Program-made: the position numbers and the translations under genes | The notes under the pieces: generated by a model | Seen by the model: the letters and a program-made list of their open reading frames with translations, nothing else | What the model was told of the DNA's origin: nothing | Databases searched by the model: none | Part shown: piece after piece, positions 8,575 through 22,622 of the stretch | How the letters are laid out: the number at the start of each line of letters is the position of its first letter | Position numbering within the stretch: position 1 is the stretch's first letter | Assembly (NCBI RefSeq): GCF_900105245.1 | Contig: NZ_FNSZ01000001.1 | Coordinates: 6,632,001-6,696,000 of the forward strand | Length of the DNA: 64,000 nt | Direction of reading: 5' to 3' | Source: Streptomyces sp. 1222.5 | GTDB lineage: Bacteria; Actinomycetota; Actinomycetes; Streptomycetales; Streptomycetaceae

Positions 8575-9720
8575 ATGAGTCAAGGCCCCCGGTCCGGCCT
8601 CGCCGCGGTCAGCTCCGCGCTGCTGGCCATGAGCAGGCACCTGGAGGTGCGCGACGTCCTCAAGACGATCGTCGCCTCCGCCCGCGAGCTGCTCGACGCG
8701 CAGTACGCCGCCCTCGGCGTCCCCGACGACCACGGAGGCTTCGCCCAGTTCGTCGTCGACGGCGTCAGCGACGCCCAGTGGAAGGCCATCGGCCCGCTGC
8801 CCCGCCAGCACGGCATCCTCGCCGCGATGCTGCACGAGGCCCGCCCCGAGCGCCTCGCCGACGTGCGCACGGACCCCCGCTTCGAGGGCTGGCCGGCCGC
8901 GCACCCCGAACTGGCCGACTTCCTGGGCCTGCCCATCCGCGACGGCGACGAGGTCATCGGCGCCCTGTTCCTCGCGAACAAGAACTGCCCCAAACAGCAG
9001 GGAAGCTGCGGGTTCACCCAGGAGGACGAGGATTTGCTCGGCATCCTCGCCCAGCACGCCGCCATCGCCCTCACCAACGCCCGTCTCTACGAGCGCAGCC
9101 GCGAGCTGACCATCGCCGAGGAGCGCTCCCGCCTCGCCCACGAACTGCACGACGCGGTCAGCCAGAAGCTGTTCTCGCTGCGCCTGACCGCACAGGCCGC
9201 GGCGGCCCTCGTCGACCGCGACCCCGCCCGCGCCAAGGGGGAACTGCACCAGGTGGCCGTCCTCGCCGCCGAAGCCGTCGACGAACTGCGCGCCGCCGTG
9301 GTGGAGTTGCGGCCCGCCGCCCTCGACGAGGACGGCCTGATCGCCACCTTGCGCACCCAGACGCAGGTCCTCGACCGCGCCCACACCGCGCGCGTGACCT
9401 TCTCCGGCAACGGGTTCCGTGCCCTGCCCGCCGCCCAGGAGGAGGCCCTGCTGCGGGTCGCCCAGGAGGCCCTGCACAACGCCCTGCGCCACTCCGGCGC
9501 CGGACACGTCGACGTCAGCGTGGCGCGCCGCGGCGGCGGAGCGGTCCTGCGCGTCACCGACGACGGCGGCGGCTTCGACCCGCAGACGGTCCGCCGCGCC
9601 GGCCGCCACCTGGGTCTGGTCTCGATGCGGGACCGGGCGAGCGGGGTCGGCGGCACGCTGACCGTGGAATCGGCGCCCGGCAAGGGCACCACGATCGAGT
9701 TGGAGGTCCCCGGTGGGTGA
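8575..9720 (+). CDS. GAF-domain sensor histidine kinase (NarL partner type)
   Basis: Predicted protein of 381 aa without membrane segments. A GAF sensor domain covers about residues 20-170 and includes LGLPIRDGDEVIGALFLANK. The HisKA_3 dimerisation helix contains ERSRLAHELHD with the likely phospho-accepting His192. The ATPase domain has the N-box QEALHNALRHS and glycine-rich DDGGGFD. It would autophosphorylate and pass the phosphate to the regulator encoded next door, which it overlaps by 8 nt. A TACCGT element 6 nt before the ATG suggests a leaderless message. The ligand of the GAF domain is unknown. Confidence 0.9.
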   Translation: MSQGPRSGLAAVSSALLAMSRHLEVRDVLKTIVASARELLDAQYAALGVPDDHGGFAQFVVDGVSDAQWKAIGPLPRQHGILAAMLHEARPERLADVRTDPRFEGWPAAHPELADFLGLPIRDGDEVIGALFLANKNCPKQQGSCGFTQEDEDLLGILAQHAAIALTNARLYERSRELTIAEERSRLAHELHDAVSQKLFSLRLTAQAAAALVDRDPARAKGELHQVAVLAAEAVDELRAAVVELRPAALDEDGLIATLRTQTQVLDRAHTARVTFSGNGFRALPAAQEEALLRVAQEALHNALRHSGAGHVDVSVARRGGGAVLRVTDDGGGFDPQTVRRAGRHLGLVSMRDRASGVGGTLTVESAPGKGTTIELEVPGG

Positions 9721-10354
9721 AGCGATCAGAGTGCTGCTGGTCGACGACCACCAGGTCGTCCGCCGGGGGCTGCGCACCTTCCTGGAGGTGCAGGACGACA
9801 TCGAGGTGGTCGGCGAGGCCGCCGACGGAGCCGAGGGAGTCGCCAGCGCCGAGGAACTGCGGCCCGACGTCGTCCTCATGGACGTCAAGATGCCGGGCAT
9901 GGACGGCATCGACGCCCTGCGCAGACTCCGCGAACTCGACAATCCCGCGCGGGTGCTGATCGTCACCAGCTTCACCGAGCAGCGCACGGTCGTCCCCGCC
10001 CTGCGCGCGGGCGCCGCGGGATACGTCTACAAGGACGTGGACCCCGACGCCCTCGCCGGCGCCATCCGCTCGGTGCACGCCGGGCACGTGCTGCTCCAGC
10101 CGGAGGTGGCCGGCGCCCTGCTCTCCCAGGAGGAGGCCAACTCCGGCCAGGGCCGCGGCGGATCGCTCACCGAACGCGAGCGCGAGGTGCTCGGTCTCAT
10201 CGCGGACGGCCGCTCCAACCGGGAGATAGCCCGGGCCCTCGTCCTGTCGGAGAAGACCGTCAAGACGCACGTCTCCAACATCCTGATGAAACTCGACCTC
10301 GCCGACCGCACCCAGGCCGCGCTGTGGGCCGTACGGCACGGCGTGACCGGCTGA
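9713..10354 (+). CDS. NarL/LuxR-family response regulator
   Basis: Predicted 213-aa protein with a GTG start inside the end of the kinase gene. The receiver domain shows the acidic pair in LLVDDHQ, the phospho-acceptor Asp57 in LMDVKMPG, the switch Thr/Ser in IVTSF and the conserved Lys in YVYKDVD. The C-terminal LuxR helix-turn-helix is clear: LTEREREVLGLIADGRSNREIA followed by SEKTVKTHVSNI. Together with the kinase it forms a full two-component system. The chaplin gene lies downstream on the same strand but has its own 170-nt gap, so a regulatory link is only a possibility. Confidence 0.92.
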   Translation: MGEAIRVLLVDDHQVVRRGLRTFLEVQDDIEVVGEAADGAEGVASAEELRPDVVLMDVKMPGMDGIDALRRLRELDNPARVLIVTSFTEQRTVVPALRAGAAGYVYKDVDPDALAGAIRSVHAGHVLLQPEVAGALLSQEEANSGQGRGGSLTEREREVLGLIADGRSNREIARALVLSEKTVKTHVSNILMKLDLADRTQAALWAVRHGVTG

Positions 10355-10526
10355 CACCGCACTCCACGGGGGGCCGGCCCCCGGCTGTGCGAGGGGTTCC
10401 GTTCCGGACTGAGATTCATACCGTCGTGGGAATGTCACCCGGATGGCGCATCCTCCGGCGATCTCCGCCGTTCTCCAGTGCGTGCCGCGGCGGACCGCCG
10501 CGGTGATCGCCTAGGAGGGGTTGAAA

Positions 10527-10772
10527 GTGAAGAACCTGAAGAAGGCAGCGGCCGTGACGATGGTGGCCGGTGGCCTGATGGCCGCCGGTGCGGGGATGGC
10601 CTCCGCCACGGACGGTGCCTGGGCCGGCGGCGCCGCCCACGGCTCCCCGGGCGTGGGCTCCGGCAACGTCGTCCAGGTCCCGGTGCACGTCCCGGTGAAC
10701 GCGGTCGGCAACAGCGTGAACGTCATCGGCCTGCTGAACCCGGCCTTCGGCAACCTCGGCCTCAACCACTGA
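10527..10772 (+). CDS. chpE: Short chaplin, ChpE-like
   Basis: Predicted protein of 81 aa. The GTG at 10527 has a strong GGAGGGG ribosome-binding site. A signal peptide (MKNLKKAAAVTMVAGGLMAA and onward) ends near ASA-TDG. The mature 50 or so residues form one chaplin domain (GSPGVGSGNVVQVPVHVPVN, then NSVNVIGLLNPAFGN). Unlike most chaplins it has no cysteines, which is characteristic of ChpE. Chaplins are secreted, assemble into amyloid-like films at the air-water interface and let aerial hyphae rise. It lacks a sorting signal, so it would be released and not anchored. Confidence 0.9.
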   Translation: MKNLKKAAAVTMVAGGLMAAGAGMASATDGAWAGGAAHGSPGVGSGNVVQVPVHVPVNAVGNSVNVIGLLNPAFGNLGLNH

Positions 10773-10799
10773 GGTCCCCGACCCCCGAGGGTCCCGCGT

Positions 10800-10830
10800 G
10801 ACGCCGGCCGGGCCCAGCCCGTCCGGCGTC
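10800..10830. terminator. Hairpin after the chaplin gene
   Basis: The 8-bp perfect stem GACGCCGG / CCGGCGTC continues into a second short GGG/CCC helix. It sits between the convergent chaplin (ends 10772) and hypothetical (ends 10846) genes and has no T-tract. Confidence 0.5.
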
Positions 10831-10845
10831 GCCGCACGCCCGCGC

Positions 10846-11634
10846 TCAGCGGACCCCCCGCTCCCGCTCCTCCACGACGGAGTTGTACGCCGCCACCTGC
10901 GCCCGCCGGGCCGTCCGCTCCACCGGCCGCAGCGCCGCACCCCGCGCCGCCATCTCCCCGGCGCTCACCGCACCGCCGTGCCCGCGGTCGTATGCCAGCG
11001 AGACCAGCAGCCCCACCCGCTGGGCCAGCTCCAGGACCCGCACCGCACGCGACGGATACCCCGGCGCCAGCACCTCCCGCCCCCGCTCGGAGCGCGCCCG
11101 GTACGCGTCGATGGCCGCCTCCGCCACGGGCCCCGAGCCGGCGACGTCCAGCTTCGACAGGACCTCGGTGGCATCCCGCAGCGCCTCCGCCAGCTCCCGC
11201 TCCGCCTCGCCCAGCGAGGGCACGTCGGCGGGCGGCGCCTCACGCACCGGCAGCACCGACCAGACCACCTCGACATGGACATCACCTTCGGGCCCGGCCT
11301 CGTGCACCGCCGGCACCAGCCCGAACGCGGCACCGAAGCAGACCACCGCCTCCTCGGCCTCCAGCGCCCGCGCATTGAAATCGGGCGGACCGCTCAGCCC
11401 CAGCGGATGACCGGGCGCCGGCAGCGCGACCCGCAGCCCGGTCGTCCCCAGCGTCCGCAGCCGCCCCAGCGCGAGGGTGAGCCCGACCTGCCCGGATTCA
11501 CCGGGCAGCCCCTCCACCCGGTGCACCGCGTCCTCGCCCACGATGGCGAGTGCGGCGTCGTCCGGAGAGACAAGTCCGGCCAAAAGGGCGTTTCCCCAAG
11601 CGGCGAGGCGTCCTGAACGCGGTTCCGAGAGCAT
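10846..11634 (-). CDS. Conserved hypothetical protein (Streptomyces type)
   Basis: Predicted 262-aa soluble protein from the ATG at 11634. I recognise no domain. The first 150 residues look like a mixed alpha/beta fold (LAAWGNALLAGLVSPDDAAL, then LRTLGTTGLRVALPAPGHPL). The C-terminal 110 residues are Arg/Ala/Glu-rich and probably helical. Its neighbour on the other strand is an ABC ATPase gene starting 150 nt away, so the two diverge and may share a promoter region. It is a real gene by codon usage and length. Confidence 0.75.
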   Translation of the reverse strand: MLSEPRSGRLAAWGNALLAGLVSPDDAALAIVGEDAVHRVEGLPGESGQVGLTLALGRLRTLGTTGLRVALPAPGHPLGLSGPPDFNARALEAEEAVVCFGAAFGLVPAVHEAGPEGDVHVEVVWSVLPVREAPPADVPSLGEAERELAEALRDATEVLSKLDVAGSGPVAEAAIDAYRARSERGREVLAPGYPSRAVRVLELAQRVGLLVSLAYDRGHGGAVSAGEMAARGAALRPVERTARRAQVAAYNSVVEERERGVR

Positions 11635-11784
11635 GCCCCCACCCTAAGGACCGGACCGATGGAATGGAGCCGAGCACTCGTGGCGTAGATTTCATATGGG
11701 CTGCGCCCACCGGCGCGGCGGACCGAGCCACAGGCGTACGCCAGAGCCGAGACCGGCCACACTGCAAGGGGAGACAACGCGCTC

Positions 11785-12582
<798 letters not shown>

Positions 12583-12585
12583 CCC

Positions 12586-12614
12586 GCGGACGCCCCGCCG
12601 CTCAGGGGCGTTCC
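12586..12614 (+). terminator. Hairpin after the ABC ATPase gene
   Basis: An inverted repeat (ACGCCCC / GGGGCGT, extended by one bulged base) with a loop of about 9 nt lies just after the stop codon at 12582. It has no clear T-tract. Confidence 0.4.
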
Positions 12615-12686
12615 GAGCCAACGGTGCCCGGCCCGCTCCCTTTTGCGCCCTGTCCGCCGCCCGACCGCGGTCCTACCATGACCCGT

Positions 12687-13118
12687 GTGAACGACATCGA
12701 CGCATGGGTGTGGTGGCTCGTCGGCGCGGCGGCGCTCGGAATCCCGCTCGTGGTCACCGCGATGCCGGAGTTCGGCATGTTCGCGGTGGGAGCCGTCGCG
12801 GCCGCGGTCGTCGCCGGTCTCGGCTTCGACGCCGTGATCCAGGTGCTCACGTTCGTCGCCGTCTCCGTCGCGCTCATCGCCGTCGTCCGGCCCATCGCGG
12901 CCCGCCACAGCAACCAGCGCCCCCAACTCGCCACCGGCGTCGAGGCGTTGAAGGGCAAGCAGGCCGTCGTGCTGGAACGCGTCGACGGCTCCGGCGGCCG
13001 GATCAAACTCGCCGGGGAAATATGGTCGGCACGCGCCCTCGACACCGGCAGCGCCTACGAGGTCGGCCAGGAGGTGGACGTCGTGGACATCGAAGGAGCC
13101 ACCGCGATCGTCATCTGA
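12687..13118 (+). CDS. NfeD-like membrane protein, SPFH partner
   Basis: Predicted 143 aa from the GTG at 12687, or 146 aa from the in-frame ATG at 12678. TACCAT at 12674-12679 would be a -10 element placing the transcript start near the GTG, so the shorter, leaderless form is preferred. Two to three membrane segments fill residues 5-70. The C-terminal part is an OB-fold NfeD domain (EALKGKQAVVLE, GEIWSARAL, VDVVDIEGATAIVI). NfeD proteins work with SPFH/band-7 proteins, and the SPFH gene follows 111 nt downstream. Confidence 0.85.
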   Translation: MNDIDAWVWWLVGAAALGIPLVVTAMPEFGMFAVGAVAAAVVAGLGFDAVIQVLTFVAVSVALIAVVRPIAARHSNQRPQLATGVEALKGKQAVVLERVDGSGGRIKLAGEIWSARALDTGSAYEVGQEVDVVDIEGATAIVI

Positions 13119-13229
13119 GGCATCCGGCCCCCGAGTCGGGCGACGGTCTGTCAGACTCGACCAGCAAGATCTTCAACATCCGCGAGATCTGCCGACGGTG
13201 CCGAGGCGGAGAGGGGTACGGGGAACACG

Positions 13230-14195
13230 ATGGAACCGGTCATCATCGTCCTGGTCATTCTGGTGGTGTTGGTCTTCATCGCCCTGATCAAGACCATCCA
13301 GGTCATCCCACAGGCCAGCGCGGCCATCGTCGAGCGCTTCGGCCGCTACACGCGCACGCTGAACGCGGGACTCAACATCGTGGTCCCGTTCATCGACACC
13401 ATCCGCAACCGCATCGACCTGCGCGAGCAGGTCGTGCCCTTCCCGCCCCAGCCGGTGATCACCCAGGACAACCTGGTCGTGAACATCGACACCGTCATCT
13501 ACTACCAGGTGACCGACGCCCGGGCCGCCACCTACGAGGTCGCCAGCTACATCCAGGCCATCGAGCAGCTCACCGTCACCACGCTGCGCAACATCATCGG
13601 CGGCATGGACCTGGAGCGCACCCTGACCTCCCGCGAGGAGATCAACGCGGCCCTGCGCGGCGTCCTCGACGAGGCCACCGGCAAGTGGGGCATCCGCGTG
13701 AACCGCGTCGAGCTGAAGGCCATCGAACCGCCCACCTCCATCCAGGACTCGATGGAGAAGCAGATGCGTGCCGACCGGGACAAGCGCGCCGCGATCCTCA
13801 CCGCCGAGGGCACGCGCCAGGCGGCCATCCTCACCGCCGAGGGCGAGAAGCAGTCGCAGATCCTGCGCGCCGAAGGTGAGGCCAAGGCGGCCGCCCTGCG
13901 CGCCGAGGGCGAGGCCCAGGCCGTCCGTACGGTCTTCGAGGCCATCCACGCCGGCGACCCGGACCAGAAGCTGCTGTCCTACCAGTACCTGCAGATGCTC
14001 CCGAAGATCGCCGAGGGCGACGCCAACAAGCTCTGGATCGTCCCCAGCGAGATCGGCGACGCCCTCAAGGGGCTCTCCGGAGCCATGGGCAACTTCGGCC
14101 CCCTGGGCGGCGGCGGCAACGGAGGCGGCGCCTCCGTCCCGCCCCAGAACAGCGGCCCCGCCACCGGCCGCCGCGAAAAGCCCAGCATCGACTAG
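13230..14195 (+). CDS. SPFH/band-7 (stomatin/paraslipin-like) membrane scaffold
   Basis: Predicted protein of 321 aa. One N-terminal membrane anchor (VIIVLVILVVLVFIALI) is followed by a band-7 domain (QASAAIVERFGRYTRTLNAG, then VNIDTVIYYQVTD). A long helix contains four tandem units of the type AEGxxQAAIL/AEGEAKAAAL (about residues 190-235), which drives oligomerisation in this family. The tail is Gly/Asn-rich. Stomatin-like proteins form ring or cage assemblies and membrane microdomains, usually with NfeD as here. The client proteins in Streptomyces are unknown. Confidence 0.92.
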   Translation: MEPVIIVLVILVVLVFIALIKTIQVIPQASAAIVERFGRYTRTLNAGLNIVVPFIDTIRNRIDLREQVVPFPPQPVITQDNLVVNIDTVIYYQVTDARAATYEVASYIQAIEQLTVTTLRNIIGGMDLERTLTSREEINAALRGVLDEATGKWGIRVNRVELKAIEPPTSIQDSMEKQMRADRDKRAAILTAEGTRQAAILTAEGEKQSQILRAEGEAKAAALRAEGEAQAVRTVFEAIHAGDPDQKLLSYQYLQMLPKIAEGDANKLWIVPSEIGDALKGLSGAMGNFGPLGGGGNGGGASVPPQNSGPATGRREKPSID

Positions 14196-14227
14196 GGGTC
14201 GCACAAGGACCCGCCGCCGGTTTCCTT

Positions 14228-14248
14228 CCGCGCCCCTCGGGGGCGCGG
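14228..14248. terminator. Hairpin between convergent SPFH and HNH genes
   Basis: A 9-bp perfect stem (CCGCGCCCC / GGGGCGCGG) with a 3-nt loop lies between the stops at 14195 and 14260. It could act on both strands. Confidence 0.6.
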
Positions 14249-14259
14249 GGGCCCGTCGG

Positions 14260-14766
14260 CTAGGCCGCGTCCCTGGCGAGCCACGCCGGAAGCGCCTCGA
14301 AGTCCTCGGCACCCAGAGCCAGCAGCATCGCGTCCGCCGGCGTCGGCTCGAACGGCTCCCGCAGCAGAGCCATCCCGGCCTCGTCCGGCGTCCGGTTCGC
14401 CTTCCGGTGATTGTCCTCCGCACACGCGGCCACCGTGTTCAGCCACGTGTCCTGCCCACCCTGCGACCGCGGCTGCACGTGGTCCACGGTCGTGGCCCTG
14501 CGCCCGCAGTAGGCGCACCGGTGCCGGTCCCGTACCAGCACCCCCCGCCTCGACCACGGGGCTTGTCTTCGGAACGGCACCCGTACGTACCTGCACAGCC
14601 TGATCACCCGGGGCGCGGGTATGTCCACATCGGCACCGCGCATGCGCAGTTCGGGATGGGCCTGCTCGACGACGGCCTTGTCCTGGAGGACCAGGACGAC
14701 GGCTCGGTTCAGAGTCACCGTCGACAGCGGCTCGAAGCTCGCGTTCAGCACCAGCGTGTCACGCAT
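14260..14766 (-). CDS. HNH endonuclease family protein
   Basis: Predicted 168-aa protein from the ATG at 14766, the usual start of this actinobacterial family (MRDTLVLNASFEPLS). The HNH core is intact: a zinc pair in CAYCGRR, then DHVQPRSQGGQDTW, N and C in LNTVAACAEDNHRKAN, ending with TPDEAGM. The fold cuts DNA or RNA in many contexts. In this short, stand-alone, non-mobile form the role is not established, though a restriction- or repair-like function is often assumed. Nothing nearby suggests a mobile element. Confidence 0.85.
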   Translation of the reverse strand: MRDTLVLNASFEPLSTVTLNRAVVLVLQDKAVVEQAHPELRMRGADVDIPAPRVIRLCRYVRVPFRRQAPWSRRGVLVRDRHRCAYCGRRATTVDHVQPRSQGGQDTWLNTVAACAEDNHRKANRTPDEAGMALLREPFEPTPADAMLLALGAEDFEALPAWLARDAA

Positions 14767-14850
14767 CCAGCCCACCTCCCGTGTGCACCTGCCCACCCCC
14801 CGGCGGGCTCGGATCAACTCTGTACGGGCGCGCCGAGATGGACAACGCAA

Positions 14851-14895
14851 TAAAAAATGCCCGCCTCCGATCACTTCCAAGACCGGAGGCGGGCA
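14851..14895 (-). terminator. Rho-independent terminator of the PEBP-like gene
   Basis: On the minus strand a 12-bp perfect stem (TGCCCGCCTCCG / CGGAGGCGGGCA) with a 14-nt loop is followed by six T residues. It lies 40 nt after the stop at 14935 and is one of the few textbook terminators with a T-tract in this GC-rich window. Confidence 0.9.
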
Positions 14896-14934
14896 AACGT
14901 TCAATGAACGCTCGGCTGAATCGACGCGGTGCGG

Positions 14935-15474
14935 TCAGCCCTTGCCGGGGTTCTCGTACTCCCCGATGAGCTGGGCACGCGCGATCGCGTGGAACCGCAG
15001 ATTGAAGCCGACGACGGCGGGAGAGGCGTCCGAGTCCGGACCGAGCTTCTCCTGGTCCACCGCGTACACCGTGAAGACGTACCGGTGCGGACCGTCCCCG
15101 GGCGGCGGGGCGGCCCCGCCGAATTCCTTCGTTCCGTAGTCGTTCCGCGCGTGCACGGCACCGTCCGGCAGTCCCTCGAACTTGCCGCTGCCCGCACCCG
15201 CCGGCAGCTCCGTCACCGAGGCCGGGATGTCGAACAGGACCCAGTGCCAGAACCCGCTGCCGGTCGGCGCGTCGGGGTCGTAGCAGGTCACGGCGAAGCT
15301 CTTGGTCTCCGGCGGGAAGCCCTCCCACCGCAGCTGCGGTGAGGTGTCGCCCTCTGCCTGGACCTGAGCGCCGCCCAGCGTCGCGCCCTCCTCGATGTCC
15401 GTGCTCGTCACCGTGAACGACGGCACGGGCGGATGGAAGTCGTGGGGGAGCGGCCGCCGCTTGTGCTCGGTCAC
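14935..15474 (-). CDS. YbhB/YbcL-type PEBP (Raf kinase inhibitor-like) protein
   Basis: Predicted protein of 179 aa. The GTG at 15474 has an AGGAGG site 7 nt away. The phosphatidylethanolamine-binding fold is marked by SPQLRWEGFPPETKSFAVTC, the ligand-site DPDAPTGSGFWHW, and later NDYGTKEFGGAAPP and HRYVFTVYAVD. Bacterial members are small cytoplasmic proteins whose ligand is mostly unknown. Spo0M lies 45 nt upstream on the same strand, so both may be on one transcript ending at the T-tailed terminator. Confidence 0.9.
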   Translation of the reverse strand: MTEHKRRPLPHDFHPPVPSFTVTSTDIEEGATLGGAQVQAEGDTSPQLRWEGFPPETKSFAVTCYDPDAPTGSGFWHWVLFDIPASVTELPAGAGSGKFEGLPDGAVHARNDYGTKEFGGAAPPPGDGPHRYVFTVYAVDQEKLGPDSDASPAVVGFNLRFHAIARAQLIGEYENPGKG

Positions 15475-15518
15475 CTCGGTACCTCCTGATCGATGACGGT
15501 AGTCAGCAGCTACCGAGC

Positions 15519-16301
15519 CTAGAACCAGTTCCGCTTGCTGCCGACCTCGGACAGCCACTGGTTGAGGTAAGCCGCCCAGTCGGTCCCCTGCCAGTCGTTC
15601 AGACCCACCTGGAAGGACCGGAAGGTGTCCGAGCCCTCGCTGAAGAGCCCCGGCTTCTTGTCCATCTCCAGTACGACGTCCATCGCGTGCTCGTCGGCGA
15701 CGAAGCTGACCTCGACCTGGTTCAGGCCGCGGTACTGCGACGGCGGGAAGAACTCGATCTCCTGGTAGAACGGCAGCCGCTGCCGCGTTCCCCGGATGCG
15801 GCCGCGCTCCATGTCCGCGTTCTTGAAGCGGAAGCCCAGCTGGATGAAGGCGTCGAGGATCGCCTTCTGCGCAGGCAGCGGGTGCACGTTGATCGGGTCC
15901 AGGTCGCCGGAGTCGACGGCCCGCGCGATCTCCAGCTCGGTCGTCACACCGATGTGCATCCCCCGCAGCGCCTGGCCGTCGATCGTCGTGACCGGCGTCT
16001 CCCAGGGGATCTCCAGGCCGAACGGCACCGCGTGCACCGCGCCGGCCTGCAGCTCGAAGGCACCACCGAGCCGCACCTTGGTGAACTCGATGTCCTGCTT
16101 GTACTCCTGGTCGCCGCTCTCCACCTCGACCTTGGCCTGCAGGCCCACGGAGAGACCTTCGATGTTCTGGTTCACGGACCCGCCCTGGATCCGAACCTCA
16201 CCCTGGACGACACCGCCCGGTACGACGTTGATCTCCGTCAGCACCGTCTCGACCGAGGCCCCACCGGCCCCGAGGCTCGCGAGCAGCTTCTTGAACGCCA
16301 T
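15519..16301 (-). CDS. spo0M: Spo0M-family sporulation control protein
   Basis: Predicted protein of 260 aa; the ATG at 16301 has a GGGAGAG site. The arrestin-like N-terminal half is recognisable: KKLLASLGAGGASVETVL, VVPGGVVQGEVRIQGG, then VPFGLEIPWETPVT. A C-terminal half ends in LNDWQGTDWAAYLNQWL. In Bacillus Spo0M affects sporulation and cell-cycle progression; in Streptomyces the role is less clear. The gene diverges from the DNA glycosylase gene with about 100 nt between starts. Confidence 0.9.
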   Translation of the reverse strand: MAFKKLLASLGAGGASVETVLTEINVVPGGVVQGEVRIQGGSVNQNIEGLSVGLQAKVEVESGDQEYKQDIEFTKVRLGGAFELQAGAVHAVPFGLEIPWETPVTTIDGQALRGMHIGVTTELEIARAVDSGDLDPINVHPLPAQKAILDAFIQLGFRFKNADMERGRIRGTRQRLPFYQEIEFFPPSQYRGLNQVEVSFVADEHAMDVVLEMDKKPGLFSEGSDTFRSFQVGLNDWQGTDWAAYLNQWLSEVGSKRNWF

Positions 16302-16402
16302 TGACTCTCCCTTTGCGAATGGACCCTCGCCCCGTACAAACGCGATCCACCCCCCGCCGGTTCCGCGGGGACGCCGACCCGTCTGGACTACCCTCGGACG
16401 GC

Positions 16403-17053
16403 ATGATCGCGCCCCCGGACCGTACGCCACTGCCCCGAGAGTTCTTCGACCGCCCGGTCCTGGAGATCGCCCCCGACCTTCTCGGGCGCATCCTGGTCCG
16501 GACTACTCCCGACGGCACGATCGCACTCCGTCTCACCGAGGTCGAGGCCTACGACGGCCCGAACGACCCGGGGTCGCACGCCTATCGCGGTCGTACCGCC
16601 CGCAACGAGGTGATGTTCGGTCCGCCCGGACACGTGTACGTCTACTTCACCTACGGCATGTGGCACTGCATGAACCTCGTCTGTGGTCCGGAGGGCCGGG
16701 CGAGCGCCGTCCTGCTCCGCGCCGGCGAGGTGGTCGAGGGCGCCGAGCCGGCCCGCAAGCGTCGACTTTCGGCCCGCAACGACAAGGAACTGGCCAGGGG
16801 GCCCGCTCGTCTGGCCACGGCCCTGGGGGTCGACCGCTCCCTGGACGGCACGGACGCGTGCGCACCGGACGGGACCCCGCTGAGGATGCTGACGGGCGCC
16901 CCCGTCCCTTCCGACCAGGTACGCAGCGGTCCGCGCACCGGAGTGGCGGGCGCAGGCGGAGACGGTGAGCTGTACCCGTGGCGCTACTGGGTGGCGGACG
17001 ATCCGACTGTGAGCCCCTACCGGGCGCACGTGCCGCGGCGCCGACGAAGTTGA
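16403..17053 (+). CDS. DNA-3-methyladenine glycosylase (AAG/MPG family)
   Basis: Predicted protein of 216 aa. The ATG at 16403 was chosen because the preceding in-frame codons are not conserved-looking and TACCCT lies 8 nt before the ATG, suggesting a leaderless or nearly leaderless message. Family motifs are REFFDRPVLEIAPDLLGRIL, the catalytic-region TEVEAYDGPNDPGSHAYRG, RNEVMFGPPGHVYVYFTYGM and LARGPARLATALG. The enzyme flips out alkylated or deaminated purines and cleaves the N-glycosidic bond to start base excision repair. Its stop codon overlaps the first rRNA promoter. Confidence 0.93.
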   Translation: MIAPPDRTPLPREFFDRPVLEIAPDLLGRILVRTTPDGTIALRLTEVEAYDGPNDPGSHAYRGRTARNEVMFGPPGHVYVYFTYGMWHCMNLVCGPEGRASAVLLRAGEVVEGAEPARKRRLSARNDKELARGPARLATALGVDRSLDGTDACAPDGTPLRMLTGAPVPSDQVRSGPRTGVAGAGGDGELYPWRYWVADDPTVSPYRAHVPRRRRS

Positions 17054-17078
17054 CTCGCCCCCGCGAGGTGCGTAATGT
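17050..17078 (+). promoter_or_regulatory. rRNA operon promoter
   Basis: TTGACT at 17050-17055 and TAATGT at 17073-17078 are separated by 17 bp, a near-consensus vegetative promoter about 575 nt before 16S. The -35 overlaps the stop codon of the DNA glycosylase gene. Streptomyces rRNA operons usually have several tandem promoters. Confidence 0.7.
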
Positions 17079-17316
17079 ATCCCGAGCCGCTGAACCGGGT
17101 ACGGCGATCGCCTGCAGCCGGAGCGGCCAACCCACTACCTAGCTACAGCCCTTAGACGGGGTCGATTCCGGCGCGCCCGCGCGCCCGAATTCGAACTCGG
17201 GGGACTCGATTATGAGTCGCCGGGGGAATCGGCTAACGTAGTGAATGTCGAAAGGCCGACGAGCGAAAGCCCAAAGCCCCAGACAATCCCGCCGACCGGG
17301 AATCGGACGCCGAAAG

Positions 17317-17414
17317 GATCTGATAGAGTCGGAACCGCCGGAAAGGGAAAAGCGAAAGCGGGAACCTGGAAAGCACCGAGGAAATCGGATCGGAAAGATC
17401 TGATAGAGTCGGAA
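17317..17414 (+). promoter_or_regulatory. Repeated promoter-like modules of the rRNA operon
   Basis: The 18-nt sequence GATCTGATAGAGTCGGAA occurs at 17317-17334 and again at 17397-17414, 80 bp apart. Each contains TAGAGT, a good Streptomyces -10 element (17324-17329 and 17404-17409). Neither has a clear -35. They most likely are two of the tandem rRNA promoters. The surrounding 17079-17475 is A/G-rich non-coding leader. Confidence 0.55.
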
Positions 17415-17475
17415 ACACCGAAGGGAAGCCCGGAGGAAAGCCCGAGAGGGTGAGTACAAAGGAAGCGACCGTTCC

Positions 17476-17494
17476 TTGAGAACTCAACAGCGTG
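17476..17494 (+). promoter_or_regulatory. boxA-like antitermination element in the rRNA leader
   Basis: TTGAGAACTCAACAGCGTG lies in the transcribed leader. A close relative recurs in the 16S-23S spacer (TTTGAGAACTGCACAGTG at 19449-19466). Such elements load Nus factors in other rRNA operons. Confidence 0.55.
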
Positions 17495-17651
17495 CCAAAA
17501 ATCAACGCCAGATTAGTTGATACCCCGTCTCCGGTCATCACGATCGGGACGAGGTTCCTTTGAAAAAACACAGCGAGGACGCTGTGAACCATCGGACTAT
17601 TCCTCCGGTGGTTCCGCTCTCGTGATGTGTGCACCGGATTACCGGTAAACA

Positions 17652-22602
<4,951 letters not shown>

Positions 22603-22603
22603 T

Positions 22604-22622
22604 GATGCTCGCGTTCACTGTG
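22604..22622 (+). repeat. 3' arm of the 23S rRNA processing stem
   Basis: GATGCTCGCGTTCACTGTG is the perfect reverse complement of 19460-19478. The stem would bring together both ends of the 23S precursor. Confidence 0.85.

Noticed and set aside
10369..10384. GC palindrome after the response regulator gene as a terminator
   Set aside because: GGGGGCCGGCCCCC is self-complementary without room for a proper loop and has no T-tract; the evidence is too weak to annotate.
14260..14766. HNH nuclease as part of a mobile element or homing intron
   Set aside because: No transposase, integrase, inverted repeats or target duplication are nearby, and neighbours are conserved core genes.
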